64,000 nucleotides of DNA from Crotalaria pallida (lineage: Eukaryota > Streptophyta > Magnoliopsida > Fabales > Fabaceae): the NCBI GenBank assembly GCA_037953625.1, contig CM075652.1:54925501-54989500 (forward strand). Direction: 5' to 3'. A program made the position numbers and the translations under genes. Below are positions 11,601-23,976 of the stretch, piece by piece (position 1 is the first letter of the stretch; each line of letters opens with the position of its first letter). Below the pieces are notes generated by a model that was given only the letters and a program-made list of their open reading frames with translations, ran no database searches and was not told the origin of the DNA.

Positions 11601-14600
11601 CTTTGCTGAAACTCAACAATTGTGCCTTTGTGTCCAGCCACCCTAGTTGACTCAGAACTTGACTTTTTTACTTCTTTTGCTTCTTTTCCAAGGCTCTAAC
11701 CATTCTTTGATGCCTCTTTGTCAACAATCCTTAAATTCAAGCCTTAAAGTACCTGAAATCATGGTCAAAAGGATCTAATAGGTGATGAACTTTATATACA
11801 ACTCTAAACACTCAAAAGCTAATTAAAGGATGACAATCACTTTGGAAACAAGTAAAAAACTAAGCTAAAACGGGATAAACACTAAAGAAAAAACTTATAA
11901 ATTGGACCTATCAATGATATACATATAATAAAGTATTTTTAGGGGTTTATGTGGACACCAATAGAGCGTATAGGCCTTCTCGATTTTTTTTTTAATAAAT
12001 ACTTTCTCTAGTATTTGCTAGGAACTTGGATTTCACTATTTTTTTCTTTATAACAGCCAAGGATATCATGGTATTAAATTATTATGTCATGTGAATAATC
12101 ATCATTACCACAGCAGCATATGGCTAAGACTACCAACATCCTATTGGTAGTCATATTTTATTTTTCAGTAATGATATATTTTCCTGTCAAATCAGCCTAA
12201 AGATCCTCCTAACCACACATACAAGTGACATGTATCATAGGGTAGTACTTGCCTCATCAATGATTGGTTTGCAAGTGATACATTTCACCTTTATGTGGTT
12301 AGGAGGATCTTTCGGTTGATTTGTTAGGAGGATGTATCATTTTCCTATTTTTTTTTTATTGGATTTCAAATTTTAGTGTACAATTAATCAAGGAGGCCCC
12401 CTATCTCTTATTACTAACCTTGCAGCTTTGCTGGAACAGGATTACATTATGTACACCAAAAAAGTTTATTTTCTTCTCTCTCTATTTATTTTTTTTATTT
12501 ATTTTTTTAAAAAATTTGTAAAGAAACTCCTAGTGCTAAAGAAGAGACTTATGCAGACAAATAAAAGGACTTATTTGCACCTGAAAAAGATTGCAGTTTT
12601 GAGTTAAAGATTTTGTTTGCTGGAACACCTGCTCTTTCTTGAACTGCAAGTTCATTCTTAGATCTTCTTTTGTGTAAAAGTTGGTATAGGAAGTATTGCT
12701 AATAGGAACTAACATCTACTATGGAGATAATAGAAGAAATTTAGAGAACAAGCTCTGATTACAGAAGAAAATAGCAGGGAAATGCATAAAAGAAAGAGGA
12801 AATATCAGAGGGACAATGTCTACTATGCCCTGTGACAATAGTCACCCCAAAACTACCCAAATGATTGTTTGCATCACGCCATTCTCCGTGCCCTTCATAG
12901 AGACGTTCCCCGTTTCTGATTCTATTACTAACTGACTGCCCTCCATGATTTTCCATATCAATTCCCTTTGCTTGCATCTGTGGGTCTAACAATTACCCAT
13001 CTGAGTCTTTTTTTTTTTTTTTAAATGCATCTTTGTTTGCCTACAGTTTGACTCTGCCTAAAATTTGAATTTGTTGCAGGTCAGAGTTTGTAGGGAGAGG
13101 ACTACAGATCATGTATATGCAATGAAAAAGCTAAAGAAATCAGAGATGCTTCGCAGAGGCCAGGTTTACACTTACTGTCTAGCTATATGTTCTTCCAGAC
13201 AAGAGCAGTATCTCTGCCAAAGGAATGAAATCATGATACTTATTCCCTATTTTATATTATTGTTTACAGGTTGAACATGTCAAATCTGAAAGGAATCTCC
13301 TTGCAGAGGTTGACAGCAACTGCATAGTCAAACTTTATTGTTCTTTCCAGGATGATGAGTATCTGTATCTTATTATGGAATATCTACCGGGTGGGGATAT
13401 GATGACTCTCCTTATGAGAAAGGATACCTTGACTGAAGATGAAGCCAGATTTTATGTAGGAGAAACAGTTCTGGCTATTGAGTCTATACATAAACACAAT
13501 TATATACATAGGTATGTATATAGTTGTTCATTTACTGTCAGAGTAGCTCAGTTCCTTCGATTATTCTACATTTAACTATTTTATGTAGAATTATCTTCTA
13601 TTGGAGCTTGCTATAACTTTAAGTTAACTTCAGAAACATACCGTTAGAATTTTAAGTCTTATCATGATTGCTCACATCATTTCAAAAGGATGTAATACTG
13701 AAAACTGATGGATCTGATGAAGTCACATTCATCTTAACGTGTATCTGTATGAAACTAAAGCAATCTAGTTGTACAGTGTATATTTATCATTTCAAAATTT
13801 TGTGTTGCAGGGATATCAAGCCTGATAATTTATTACTTGATAGATATGGACATTTGAGACTGTCAGATTTTGGACTTTGTAAACCATTAGATTGTAGTAC
13901 ACTAGAAGAAAAAGACTTCTCTATGGGTCAGAGTCCAAATGGATCTAGAATTATGCGGAATGATGAACATGCTGCTCCAAAACGCACACAGCAAGAACAA
14001 CTTCAACACTGGCAACAGAACAGGAGGACACTTGTAAGTTCACTGCAATTATATTTTGATTCTTTCTATTTATTATGACAATGTGTGTTATTTTGAAACA
14101 TGTGTGGTGTTTTCGTTATGAACTAGTGATACATAGAAGTCAAATCCCTTATCCCTTGTCCCCATGCCCAACCCACCCCAAATTGAAAAAAGAACAACCC
14201 ACCCCAAATTGAAAAAAGAAGAAGGAAATTGAAAAAGAAAATAGAAATGTCTGGATTCTACAGTCGAGGATATCTGCATGAAAGGTGCCTTTCTTTTCTT
14301 GGTGTGTTTAAGATAATGTGTTCCGTTTTACACTGCATGTGATTCATTGAGATCAAATCTTTTGATGCTGTTACTGTGCTCCTTTTTTATAGGTAAAAGG
14401 GGTAGAATAAATTCCTGATTCATTTTCTCTTCATTATGTATTATACTATTATTATTATTCGCAATTACGATGGTTCTTTGTATGCTTGTAATTGTGAATG
14501 TATAAATGTTGCAGGCCTATTCCACTGTTGGCACACCAGACTACATTGCTCCAGAAGTTCTGTTAAAGAAAGGTTATGGGATGGAATGTGATTGGTGAGT

Positions 14601-17600
14601 TTTATGCACCTCAGTCTTGGTTTGTTATCTTATATTAATTTCTTTCTGATCTGTATGGTGCATGAATATTACAGAATCCAACTTTATTCTTTTCATTCGT
14701 TACTATATGTCTATGATCTTTTCCAATAGTTTCCACTTAGCTTGGCATTTAAATTCATTACTTCTATGCCCGGGACACAGTTTGGGACATTGGCCTTTGT
14801 TTTCTTTTTCCCCCATTCAAATGTTTTGAAAGCATATTAGAGTTTGTTTATGAATAAACTTAATAAGTTCGGGGTTGAATATCTTATTCTGACACAATGG
14901 TGGTTGTTATAAAATTCACAGGTGGTCACTTGGAGCTATTATGTATGAAATGTTGGTGGGATATCCACCTTTTTATTCTGATGAACCAATGACCACATGT
15001 AGGAAGGTAATTTTCCTGATAGAAATGTTTACGAGGACACACTCTTACTATCCATTATAATATGCAGTTTGTATTTTATATATCAATTTCTGTTAAGCTA
15101 CTTGTCTCTGGGTTTTTTCCTGTAGTTTTTTAAAAGTTTATTATTCTAATATCAAATTGATGGCTAGGTTGTTTACAGACCCATTAATATGTTGTGGTTC
15201 ATATTTCTGATTTTAACTTGGATTAGAATTTTTGACATGTTTGGTGTTCAACATGATACTGATGATCTTAAATTGAAAATTGTGTTTTTGTACCTATGCC
15301 TAAGCAAATGGTTCCTGTTTAAAATGGTAGCACTAACAAGGCTGAAAGCACTTACTTTTCTTTGGCTGAGTTTGCCAGATATGATCTGAGGCTTCTTTCA
15401 CCACATCACTTGTTTCCCTTCTGAATATTTCATGTGAACAGCCAAACACTAATCTATTTTCTTGTTTCGTAGACACCTCGGTATTTGTCTTTGGAATGGT
15501 ATGCTAGAAAATTTAGTGGCTTGTGACCAATTCATGATGTACACGATGCATCTGTCGTTGACTGTAGCCTTAACAAGTTGATTGTTGAAAGTTAAGATTA
15601 ATAATTAATAAATACTTTGATTCTTAAGAAATGAAACTTGCATTCTTGTGCGGAAATCGGTAATGGGAATTGGAAAAGATTGTTGATGGGAAAAATTTAT
15701 ATCAACGCTTGTTATCTCATTCAAAATTTTCTCTTCGTACATCAAGTATGCTTTTAAGAAAAAAATTTAAAAGAATGAAGCATGTTATATTTTAACGTAT
15801 CATTTGATGTATTTTGACAACTTTAATTGAAAACATGGGTTAGGATTCTCTAAATTGCTAGGTGCACATCACTCCGTATTCTGTAAAGTTCAGATCACCA
15901 TTGATATCAAAATGTAAATGCTTTATATTTTTGTATAGTACAAGCAACTCGATAGCAGATCTTGGTTTTTCAGAAATCATCCCCTTTGATTTTCCCATCA
16001 ATGGTAATCTATAGTAGAGTGCTCCCTGCACTTTTGAATTGGCAAATCCTTTAAACATAATAATTTATTGTTTTTTCTAAATCTTCTAGCACATTTATCT
16101 CAATTTCTCGTTTATTTTTGCAGATTGTAAACTGGAAATCTCACTTGAAATTTCCTGCAGAAGCAAGGTTATCCCCAGAGGCTAAAGATATCATTAGCAA
16201 ACTTTTGTGTAATGTCAACCACAGGCTGGGGTCAAAAGGTGCAGATGAAATAAAGGTGTTGTACGGTGTGTCCTTTTCTTAATTATATTTTATTTGATAT
16301 ATTATATATTTGGATATAGAGGTTACCTTTTAGTTGTGTTCCTCTTCAGGCTCATCCATTCTTTAAAGGTGTTGAATGGGATAAGCTATATCATATGGAA
16401 GCTGCATTTATTCCCGAGGTCAAGGATGAATTAGATACTCAAAACTTTGAAAAATTTGAAGAGGTATTTGAGTCTAACATATTCTCACTTTTTTCGTGTA
16501 GCCCCTTTTCTAAGGCAATGCACTTTGTTCAAGTTTTCTCATTTTACCTTTTGCGTCTACAGTCTGACACCCGAACTCAAACAGCAGCAAGGACTGGTCC
16601 ATGGAGGAAGGTAATCTTAGAGTTATTGTCTGCATAACCTCCTACACCTTATCTTCATTTCTCTCTTATTTCTTTACTTTCCCATCGCATCACCAATCAC
16701 TTCTCTATCTATCTTCCCTTTCCTTTCTACCTTCTACACCAAAAAATAAACAAGTGTGGAAGAAACAGTTTTATTTCGGCTATTGATTATGTTCCGTTCC
16801 TGTCGCGAGTTAGGAAAACCTATCCCAGTTGATAGCCCTTAAGCGACCTACGGTGACCTATGGAAAAGACCTTAGGACAAGAAGTGAGCTTAACTGATCT
16901 GCGTCGAAGGTCCCAGGATAGAAACGAACTCGGAAGAGCTCGGATATAGGTGTGATCCGTAAGCAAATCACGAGACATAATCACGAAGTCAATCTTCGGC
17001 ATATAACGACTCGGTTAGAAGGGATAAGTGATGGATTATCTATAATTATAGCGGATCACTGCTTATCTGAATAAGAAAAGATCACACGAAGATTATTCCC
17101 ACAAATAGAAGATTTACAAGGGAAATACATCATGCCTTGCAGCCCATGAAGACCCTATAAATATCAGCCTTCATCAGATGGCGAATATGCAACAAGAACT
17201 ACAACTACAATTCCAATACACAGAGTATACACGATATACATCCATCATACTCCTTAGAGAGAGATATAGTAAAGAGAATAACCCAAATTCCTGCTACCCT
17301 CACGGTGGCAATTGATCACAACCCCATTGTAGAGTGTTTGCAGCATCACCATGCCACTGCCAACAATACTGAGAGCCATAGCCTCAAGATCCGTACGATT
17401 AGCCCGATTTTCTCATAAGGAAGACACAGTCCCGCTAAATGATCTTCCTAGGAGAGGGGGCTTATCACTAAACTCTCCCAGGAATAGCTCCTCACACCGC
17501 CTATATTCCTCCTGTGCACAATATCAACGTGCCCATAAAAACTACGTAGTTGAGTTTCCAGAACACAGTTCAAACGGGTATGTAGGACCGAGAGACCCCT

Positions 17601-20139
17601 CTCGCTATATTAAACGTCCTTCCTTAGGACCTCTGTCTCATCAGGACAGAATAATAATTTAAAAATGAACAAACTCTTTCGGAATCATGATATGGAATAT
17701 GGAATGCAATTTTCCCTGAATTCTTAAGAAGCCTTAGTTGGGGTTGCTGAAATGAATATTATCTACTCCATCCGGTCCTTATTATAATAAGCCCCTTTGA
17801 CCAATTTTCACACCCTTTAAGAAAGTTAGTTAGCATTGTTAGCGTTATTGAAAATGTAAATATTTGGTATACTTTTTCAAAAGTACTCCTATAATTATTA
17901 TTGAGAATCTAAAAAGTGGAGTAAATAGGGGTGTTTGTGGAAAAGAAGTAATTATTGTCATTGGAAAGTGGAAACTCTTTTCAAAAGGGGCTTATATTTA
18001 GGACCGAAGGGAGTAACATGTTTAGCGCTTAGTTAAAAAAATAAATAGTGTTGAACTTGCTGTTAGCAGTGGCCAATAGACATGTCTTTCTTAAGTTCCA
18101 ATTGTTGGTTGTCATGTTCATAACCTGATGATATCTATGACAAATTCTTTTACACATTTTTTCTTGTCTTATAGTTCCCAACATTCAAATTTTCAGTTTG
18201 TTACAGCTGTTCTACCACCCCTAACCATTTTCTTTTCTAATTCTTTTTTTTTTTCTTATTTGTCGGGGTGGTACAGATGCTTTCATCTAAGGATTTGAAT
18301 TTTGTTGGATACACATACAAGAACTTTGAAATTGTCAACGACTATCATGTTCCCGGGACGAGTAAATCTCTTTTCTCTCTTTTCACTCATACATAGTGAT
18401 TTATTATGTTAATAATGTTTGCTACTAGGTACTGTTTTGTTTATGGTTGTAGCTATTATGCTTGTTTTACAGATATTTTAAGATTGAGGAACTTTTCAAC
18501 TTAGATACATCATGTACATTAGCCAAAAGACTGGTTAATTAAGTAAGTAAGAGGTTAATACACATGGTTAACCACTCTTTCGGTTAATGCACCTCAGGTG
18601 GAATTATTGTGTTAGGAGTTCCTAAACTGACTAAATCACAGTTTTTCCACATATTTAAAACAAGAGCAATTTAAAACAATGTTTTCTATGGTAACCTTAG
18701 CTATTTCATGTCAGGTTCAACTTCCTTAAATTTATCTAATATTTTATTTCTTCAAGAATCAGCATGATGTAAGAAAGATCATAACCCATGCTTGGTGTGT
18801 TTCTTTGAACTATACTTCTATTCTTTTACCTTCCATAAAATTATACTAAGAGAAAAGAATAGTGCAAAATTGGAAAATCAGATGCCCTCCTAACAGCAAA
18901 TAGAAACAATAAAAAGCATTAATTATCCAACCAACATAATGTGGTAAACTTTGCCCAAATGAATAGATGTAGCTGATCTCGCATATAGTAATACATTCCA
19001 TTTTCTGTGGTTTGATGGCCAAGATTGAATATTAGTAACAATATAACACGGTTTCAAATCAATGGGGTTACATGTCTTTTCAGGCAGGAATGTAGAACAT
19101 AAAATGGTGGGTTTCTGTTAAAAGAAATTCTTTTGTATTTTTGTGCATGCGTGCTGCTAGGATGTTACATTGAAAAATGTTCTTGAACTTTGTGATTAGT
19201 GTACTTCTGTGTTGACTTTGCCCACGTCCTTCTTGCCTTGCAGCGGAATTGAGAAAGAAAACTCCCAAATCAAAGAGGCCGTCCATCAAGGCGCTTTTTT
19301 GTAGGCTCTTACTCATTTTTGTTTGTGTTGTAGTTTGTATACCTTTCTGTTTCTTTTCATGCATATATCATAGGCTTATTTATGGTTTTAGTCCCTGAAA
19401 ATTGGGAGTGTTTTGATTTTGGTCTCTGAAAGTTTTTTTGACCTTGACTCATCCTTAATCATTTTGAAAATTTAGTTTTAGTCCATGCCGTTAGGAAAAA
19501 TTTGTTAATTGTGATGTGTTAAGGGAACGTCACATCAGCATATGCAAATGTTGCATGTCACCGGTAGGATGACGTGGATGATCTCGACCTGCAGGAGCAA
19601 AAGGGCCAAAGCCCAATCCACAAACACTTTGTGGATTGGGCTTTGGCCCTTTTGCTCCTGCAGGTCGAGATCATCCACGTCATCATACCGATGACATGCT
19701 ATACTTGCACACGTGTATGTTGATGTGACTTTTCGTTAGCCACGTTAGTAGTTAACGGATTTTTCCTAATAAGGAGTAACCAAATTTTCAAAACAATTAG
19801 TAGTTAACGGATTTTTCCTAACAAGGAGTAACCTAATTTTCAAAACAATTAAGATGAGTTAAGGTCAAAACAAACTTCCAGGGTCCAAAACCAAAACACT
19901 CCAAACTTTCAGGGATTAAAGACATAAATAAGCCTATATTGTATAACCATAAACCTTCTTTTGATCAAACTGTCTGACATGTGATAGCTTGTGAAGAGAC
20001 AACAGAGGAACCTGAAGTTACTAATGCATCTCCAAACAATCAATCTGCTCAAGGAAGCTTTTTGAAGCTCTTGCCACCCCAATTAGAGGTATCTCACAGC
20101 GGGAGGACTCTTCCTCCTAAATCTCACCGGGGAATGTAG
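8690..20139 (+). CDS. NDR-family AGC serine/threonine protein kinase (13 coding exons)
   Basis: Exons: 8690-8907, 10209-10383, 13080-13163, 13270-13511, 13811-14033, 14515-14594, 14922-15006, 16124-16255, 16350-16463, 16563-16610, 18277-18361, 19244-19300 and 19988-20139. They join in frame with GT..AG introns into 564 aa, near the plant NDR family length. The N-terminal helix TKQRVAVAKQYIENHYKEQM is the MOB-binding region. The catalytic domain shows GKGAFGE at 125-131, Lys147, HRD with Asp241, DFG at 259-261, the long insert typical of NDR before AYSTVGTPDYIAPE (activation Ser317) and the hydrophobic motif FVGYTYKNF (Thr480). NDR/LATS-like kinases act with MOB1 and Ste20-like kinases in growth and polarity control. 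The start is the only ATG giving the conserved SARSWLSKLQPR N-terminus. All key residues are present, so the gene looks functional. The last donor (TTTT|GTAGGC) and last acceptor (GATAG|CT) are the least certain borders. Confidence 0.93.
8908..10208 (+). other. NDR intron 1 with dispersed-repeat-like segments
   Basis: This 1.3-kb intron shows no ORF of note. Segments at 9165-9310 (repeated GGTTTTGGTCACG, then GC-rich CGGTGGCCGCTGCAATCG) and 9675-9800 (ACCGGT and AAACCGGT-rich) look like pieces of non-autonomous DNA elements. I could not define their ends. Confidence 0.4.
10638..11913. mobile_element. Diverged Athila/Calypso-like solo LTR in NDR intron 2
   Basis: The block runs from TGGGACACCGGCAAG to GGACCTATCA, about 1276 bp. 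Its length and order of motifs parallel the 1284-bp LTR at 53318-54601. Shared landmarks include ATTCTAACARTTCTCACC, the AAAGGCTAGGGACATGGTTTC-like segment, and a GC-rich dyad zone at 11565-11600 (TGCGCTTGGGCGCA). No internal genes flank it. The 5-bp flanks do not match clearly, so it is old or the edges are off by a few bases. It accounts for nearly half of intron 2. Confidence 0.72.
12187..12331. mobile_element. Short foldback (MITE-like) in NDR intron 2
   Basis: A ~35-bp inverted repeat is present: TCAAATCAGCCTAAAGATCC near 12188 pairs with GGATCTTTCGGTTGATTTG near 12305, and both include CCTCCTAACCACA. The stem encloses about 70 bp. ATGATATATTTTCCT and ATGTATCATTTTCCT flank it, but a clean target duplication is not evident. 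Confidence 0.55.
14170..14221 (+). repeat. 26-bp tandem duplication in NDR intron 5
   Basis: The unit AACCCACCCCAAATTGAAAA plus six bases occurs twice back to back, at 14170-14195 and 14196-14221, with one mismatch in the last base. It is intronic. Confidence 0.9.
16800..17690. mobile_element. Unclassified insertion in NDR intron 10, possibly an LTR retroelement leader
   Basis: This ~0.9-kb block is richer in GC than the surrounding intron. It has a TATA-like CCCTATAAATATCAG at 17152, a following leader-like stretch, and an open frame of 103 codons at 17351-17662 rich in Arg and Ser. I do not recognise that protein. The arrangement resembles an LTR plus the start of a gag, but no primer-binding site or second LTR was found. 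Class and edges are uncertain. Confidence 0.35.
17766..18013. mobile_element. Stowaway MITE in NDR intron 10
   Basis: TA dinucleotides at 17764-17765 and 18014-18015 flank an element with inverted ends CTCCATCCGGTCCTTATTAT and ATATTTAGGACCGAAGGGAG. TA target duplication and CTCCNTCCG ends are the hallmark of Stowaway (Tc1/mariner) MITEs. Its interior matches the decayed copy at 7710. Confidence 0.92.
19373..19934. mobile_element. Foldback Mutator-like MITE in NDR intron 12
   Basis: The ends are GGCTTATTTATGGTTTTAGT and its inverse, ...TAAAGACATAAATAAGCC. The flanking 9-mers TATATCATA (19364-19372) and TATATTGTA (19935-19943) agree at 7 of 9, as expected for an old Mutator-type duplication. 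Nearly the whole element folds back on itself. The centre is a perfect 57-bp stem, 19568-19624 with 19628-19684, around a 3-nt loop. It fills most of a 687-nt intron, ending 53 bp before the last exon. Confidence 0.88.
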
Positions 20140-20210
20140 AGTGATACATCATCCTGTTTCATCATCCTATTCCATCATCCTCTTTCCATCATCCTCTTGC
20201 CTATAGCATT
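20140..20210 (+). repeat. CATCATCCT(N) minisatellite in the NDR 3' UTR
   Basis: Four imperfect copies of a 14-16 bp CCATCATCCTxTT-type unit follow the stop codon (20147-20205). They presumably lie in the 3' untranslated region. Confidence 0.75.
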
Positions 20211-22434
20211 TTGGCTATTTCCATGTTTAAAATATCACTAATGGTTATGAATTATGAAGGCAAGAAGAAAGTGCAGTGACTTGAATCAACTAATTAGCAT
20301 CATGCTGGTTTGGGCACGTTTTACCAGTGGCTAAAAATATTGTTGAAGTGAATTGTAAATCTCTTATTCTGTGCATGCTGTCAAATATGCTACAATCTAG
20401 GTAGATAACAATGTCAGTGGATACCTTATACACCATGTACATCCGTGTTTTTCTTTAATTAATGATAGCAAAGTATTTGCTTGAATATAGAGCATTGGAT
20501 TGTAACGACTGACAAGAAGGTGAGCATTGTGAATTAATTTTTATTTATTAATGTGAATATTTTATAACTTGTTATGGTTCATTTCTATTTTAGATTATTA
20601 TTATTATTGCATGGGTCATTCACTCTTTAGTTACATTGCCATGGTCAGGTATAATTGCACTCACCTTGGAGATTAGGTGAAATTACACCTGCATTTTTCA
20701 CATTATGAATAACGTTTTTACATCTGAATCATTTTTTTATTTTAGAAATTATATATATTTATCAATCTATCCACTATATGAATAGTTTTAATACTATTTT
20801 ATTTACCTTGTCACCAAAATAAGGTAGAATATTTACCAAAAAAAAAAAAATAATAATAAGGGAGAATATAGCTTTTTAATCAAGAGAAGTTTCCGGTGTA
20901 ATAAACGATAAGTTGAAAGATTATTTTCATTATATTTGTCTTGTTAAAACAAAATATAAACAAACTTTGGTCCATTAGATTTATAGCTGGCTTTATTTTG
21001 GTTACAGATTTATAGCTGGCTTTGTTTTGCATCAGTTCAATTCATGACAAATTGACATTGTTATATTGAAGTTGAATGAAAATGGTTGTTTTTGTGACTT
21101 TGGAAGATATGTAAAATACTTACGAGTGTTTTAAAATTATTTTTCAAGGAATCAAAATAAGTAAATTATTATTAAAAAAATGTTATATTTCAAACTGTTA
21201 TGAACTTAATAAAACCGTATAAAAAAAACTAATAAAAAGTTAATTTTTCACAATCCCTTAAAAAATTTCCGTCCGACATTTGTTGATAAAACACAAAATA
21301 TTGTTCTTGTGAATGCAGGAAATTCATGTTGGGAAACACACATGACTCGGGTCAGGCACGCGACCCAGGTAGAATCTGGATGTACCTAGGTAGTACTTGG
21401 AAAATCGGATAGGCAACAAAAAAACACAAAATATTGGTGTATGATGGGCAGAGTTCCTCTAAAATGCAAAATTGCTGCTTGGTGCTTGCATTTTAGAGGC
21501 TGATGAAATTTACTATTGGACGTCTAATGACTTTATTGATACATTTTATCATCTAAAATACAATAAGCTCTCTAGAAAAACCACATTCAATTACGAAATA
21601 CTAGCACTCGATTTGTCCTCCTTTTCTATCCGTTCGTTCAATCAACATACAATGCACATAACAACTAAATTGATACATTATTAGTCCATTTCTATCGTTG
21701 AATCAATAATTTGCCTCAAACTTGCTACTGTATTGATTAATTAGAAAAGCATTAATTGATCGAGTATTTATATATATGTTTTTCATTTTCCAAATTAGAC
21801 GAACTTCCAATGCAAATAAGAGACTGTTGTGAGATTTGTCTTTGTTGCAGGACCATGATAGAATATCCGGTTGGGTTGAGAGATAGCATGGCTGCCACAA
21901 ATTATTGTGTGGTCCGTAAGCAGTTAATTTCATTAAAAATATGTATTTTTAATTAATTAATAATATATCTAGATGTGGTTGGGAATATTGGTCCCGGACC
22001 ACATAATAATTGCATAGGCCCAAATTCTCTATTCTTTTTATTATAGTATTAATTTAAGAATTATGACCTTTTCATTTTTTTCAAATTCTCACCGACTACA
22101 ATTACTATTTTTAGTGAAGCTTTTATTCATTTGAATTGGCTATGAGATTAATCAGCACAAGACTATCTTATTTTATAAACTCATGGAAGTACACTATTAT
22201 AATTACTAAGATAATTTTTTAGATCATTAAATTATTTTGTGTCATCTTCAAGTGACAGATTGATCAAGTGATAGAGTCGTGAGACATGAAATGATTAGAT
22301 TTGGATTTAAGTTTTCATGGTTGTACTATATTTGCAAATAAAAAAAATATTGTCATTAGATAAAAAAAATATTTTAAACAAATGTCAATTTATTTTTTCC
22401 ATACTAAATGATTGGCCCTTTAATTGAATTTAGC
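20211..22434. other. Intergenic DNA downstream of the NDR gene
   Basis: No gene is supported. The sequence is AT-rich with scattered short frames that lack family resemblance. A small poly(A) tract lies near 20840. Confidence 0.5.
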
Positions 22435-22448
22435 GGAAAACATTTTTT

Positions 22449-22635
22449 TTTGATGAACCAAGGTATCCACCCGTGCAACTGGACGACTAATCCCTCGCAC
22501 CACGGTCGGGCCCTTTCGGGGGCGATGCTCCCAGTAAGGCTTGCTCCATTCACATGCGCCTCAGGTACGACTCGAACCCGCGACCACATGCTTAAGGGAC
22601 ACAAGCCCCTTCCACTTGTGCCAGCCTCCACTGGT
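22449..22635 (-). mobile_element. tRNA-derived SINE
   Basis: On the minus strand it carries an A-box-like TGGCACAAGTGG and a B-box-like GGGTTCGAGTC about 45 bp later, the internal RNA polymerase III promoter of tRNA-derived SINEs. It ends in an A-rich tail, seen as the T-run at 22443-22451 on the plus strand. A 14-bp target duplication, GGAAAACATTTTTT, flanks it at 22435 and 22636-22649. It is about 187 bp long. Confidence 0.9.
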
Positions 22636-22914
22636 GGAAAACATTTTTTACATATTACTGAAAGAAGAAAAATGATATACAGTCTTACAAATTAATTTAC
22701 AAGTCAGCTTTATGTCATATAACAAAGTAGTATGTGTCATTTGTTAATCAATCACAATAAATAATTATTACTTTGTGATACATTTCACTTTTCTTTTTGG
22801 GCTATAAATCAATTTTATATACTTATATATCAATATTCTTAATGATAAGGTTATCGACACCTTCAATTTATGCACTCTTTTTATTAATCGATGATATTTT
22901 TATAAAATAAATAA

Positions 22915-23437
22915 AACTTATTCATGTTTTTAGTTTCTGAAAGTTGGAGGTATTTTGATTTTACTCCCTATAAATTTTTTTGACATCGACTAATCCTTAA
23001 TTATTTTGAAAATTTGGTTTTTGTCCATGTCGTTAGAAAAAATATGTTAACTACTGACGTGGTTAACGGAATGCCACACTAACATACATGTGTACAAGTG
23101 CATACTATCAGTATGATGACGTGAATGATCTAGACCCAAATGAGCAAAAGGGCCAAAGCCCAATTCACAAACACATTTGGGTTAGACTTTGTCCCTTTTA
23201 ATCATGCGGGCTCGGATCATTCACGTTATCTTATTGATGACACACCGTACTTGCACATGTTAATGTCAATATGACTTTCCATTTGTCATGTCAGTAGTTA
23301 ACAATTTTTTTTTTCTAACGACAAAAATTAAAACCAAATTTTCAAAATAATCAAGGATGAGTTAAGGTCAAAAAAAACTTTCAGAGACCAAAATCAAAAC
23401 ACTCCCAACTTTCAGATACTAAAGACATAAATAAGCC
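22915..23437. mobile_element. Foldback Mutator-like MITE, same family as in NDR intron 12
   Basis: A perfect 9-bp duplication, AATAAATAA, flanks it (22906-22914 and 23438-23446). Its right end, GACATAAATAAGCC, is identical to that of the intron 12 copy; its left end has decayed to AACTTATTCATG. Internal arms share the GGCCAAAGCCCAATTCACAA segment but have diverged more than in the intron copy. Confidence 0.9.
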
Positions 23438-23976
23438 AATAAATAATTAAAATTATGATTGATTAGTAAATAGTGTTATCAACAAATCTAAAGTGTCAAT
23501 GTTTCTTAATTAAGTTATATAGTAAAAGGTGTACAAATATGCCATAATATGATATAGGTAATGGTTTTTTAAGGAGAAGAGAAATTATGCGGTTTTTATA
23601 TATGGATCGAACTTAAATACTCACAAGATTTATCTACTTATTTACTTATGGAGAACAACATGATATGATTTGATAAATACAAAAATTCATTGAGGGCTTA
23701 TAAAAAAAACAAAAAACAATTTCATTGAAGAATAATTCTCTGCATACTACACTACTGTTACTGATACTTTCTATTTTATCTTATGCATTATTGGAATGGT
23801 TCCATTCCATGCCTCCCTTCTTCTTTTCTTAATTTGTTTTTTTTTTTGTTCTAAAATTGAAATTTTTATATCCAATCAACACATAACGTATGAACCAGTG
23901 CTGAAATTGGAAAATGTCAAAATGACAAGACAACAATAATAATATGACAATACCTCCACTGAACTAATAATGAGCC

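Noticed and set aside
17351..17662. 103-codon frame in NDR intron 10 as a host gene
   Set aside because: It lies in an inserted retroelement-like block and has no recognisable domain. Kept only as part of that block.
22404..22695. Open frames on both strands near 22.5 kb
   Set aside because: They lie in the GC-richer SINE with Pol III boxes and target duplications.
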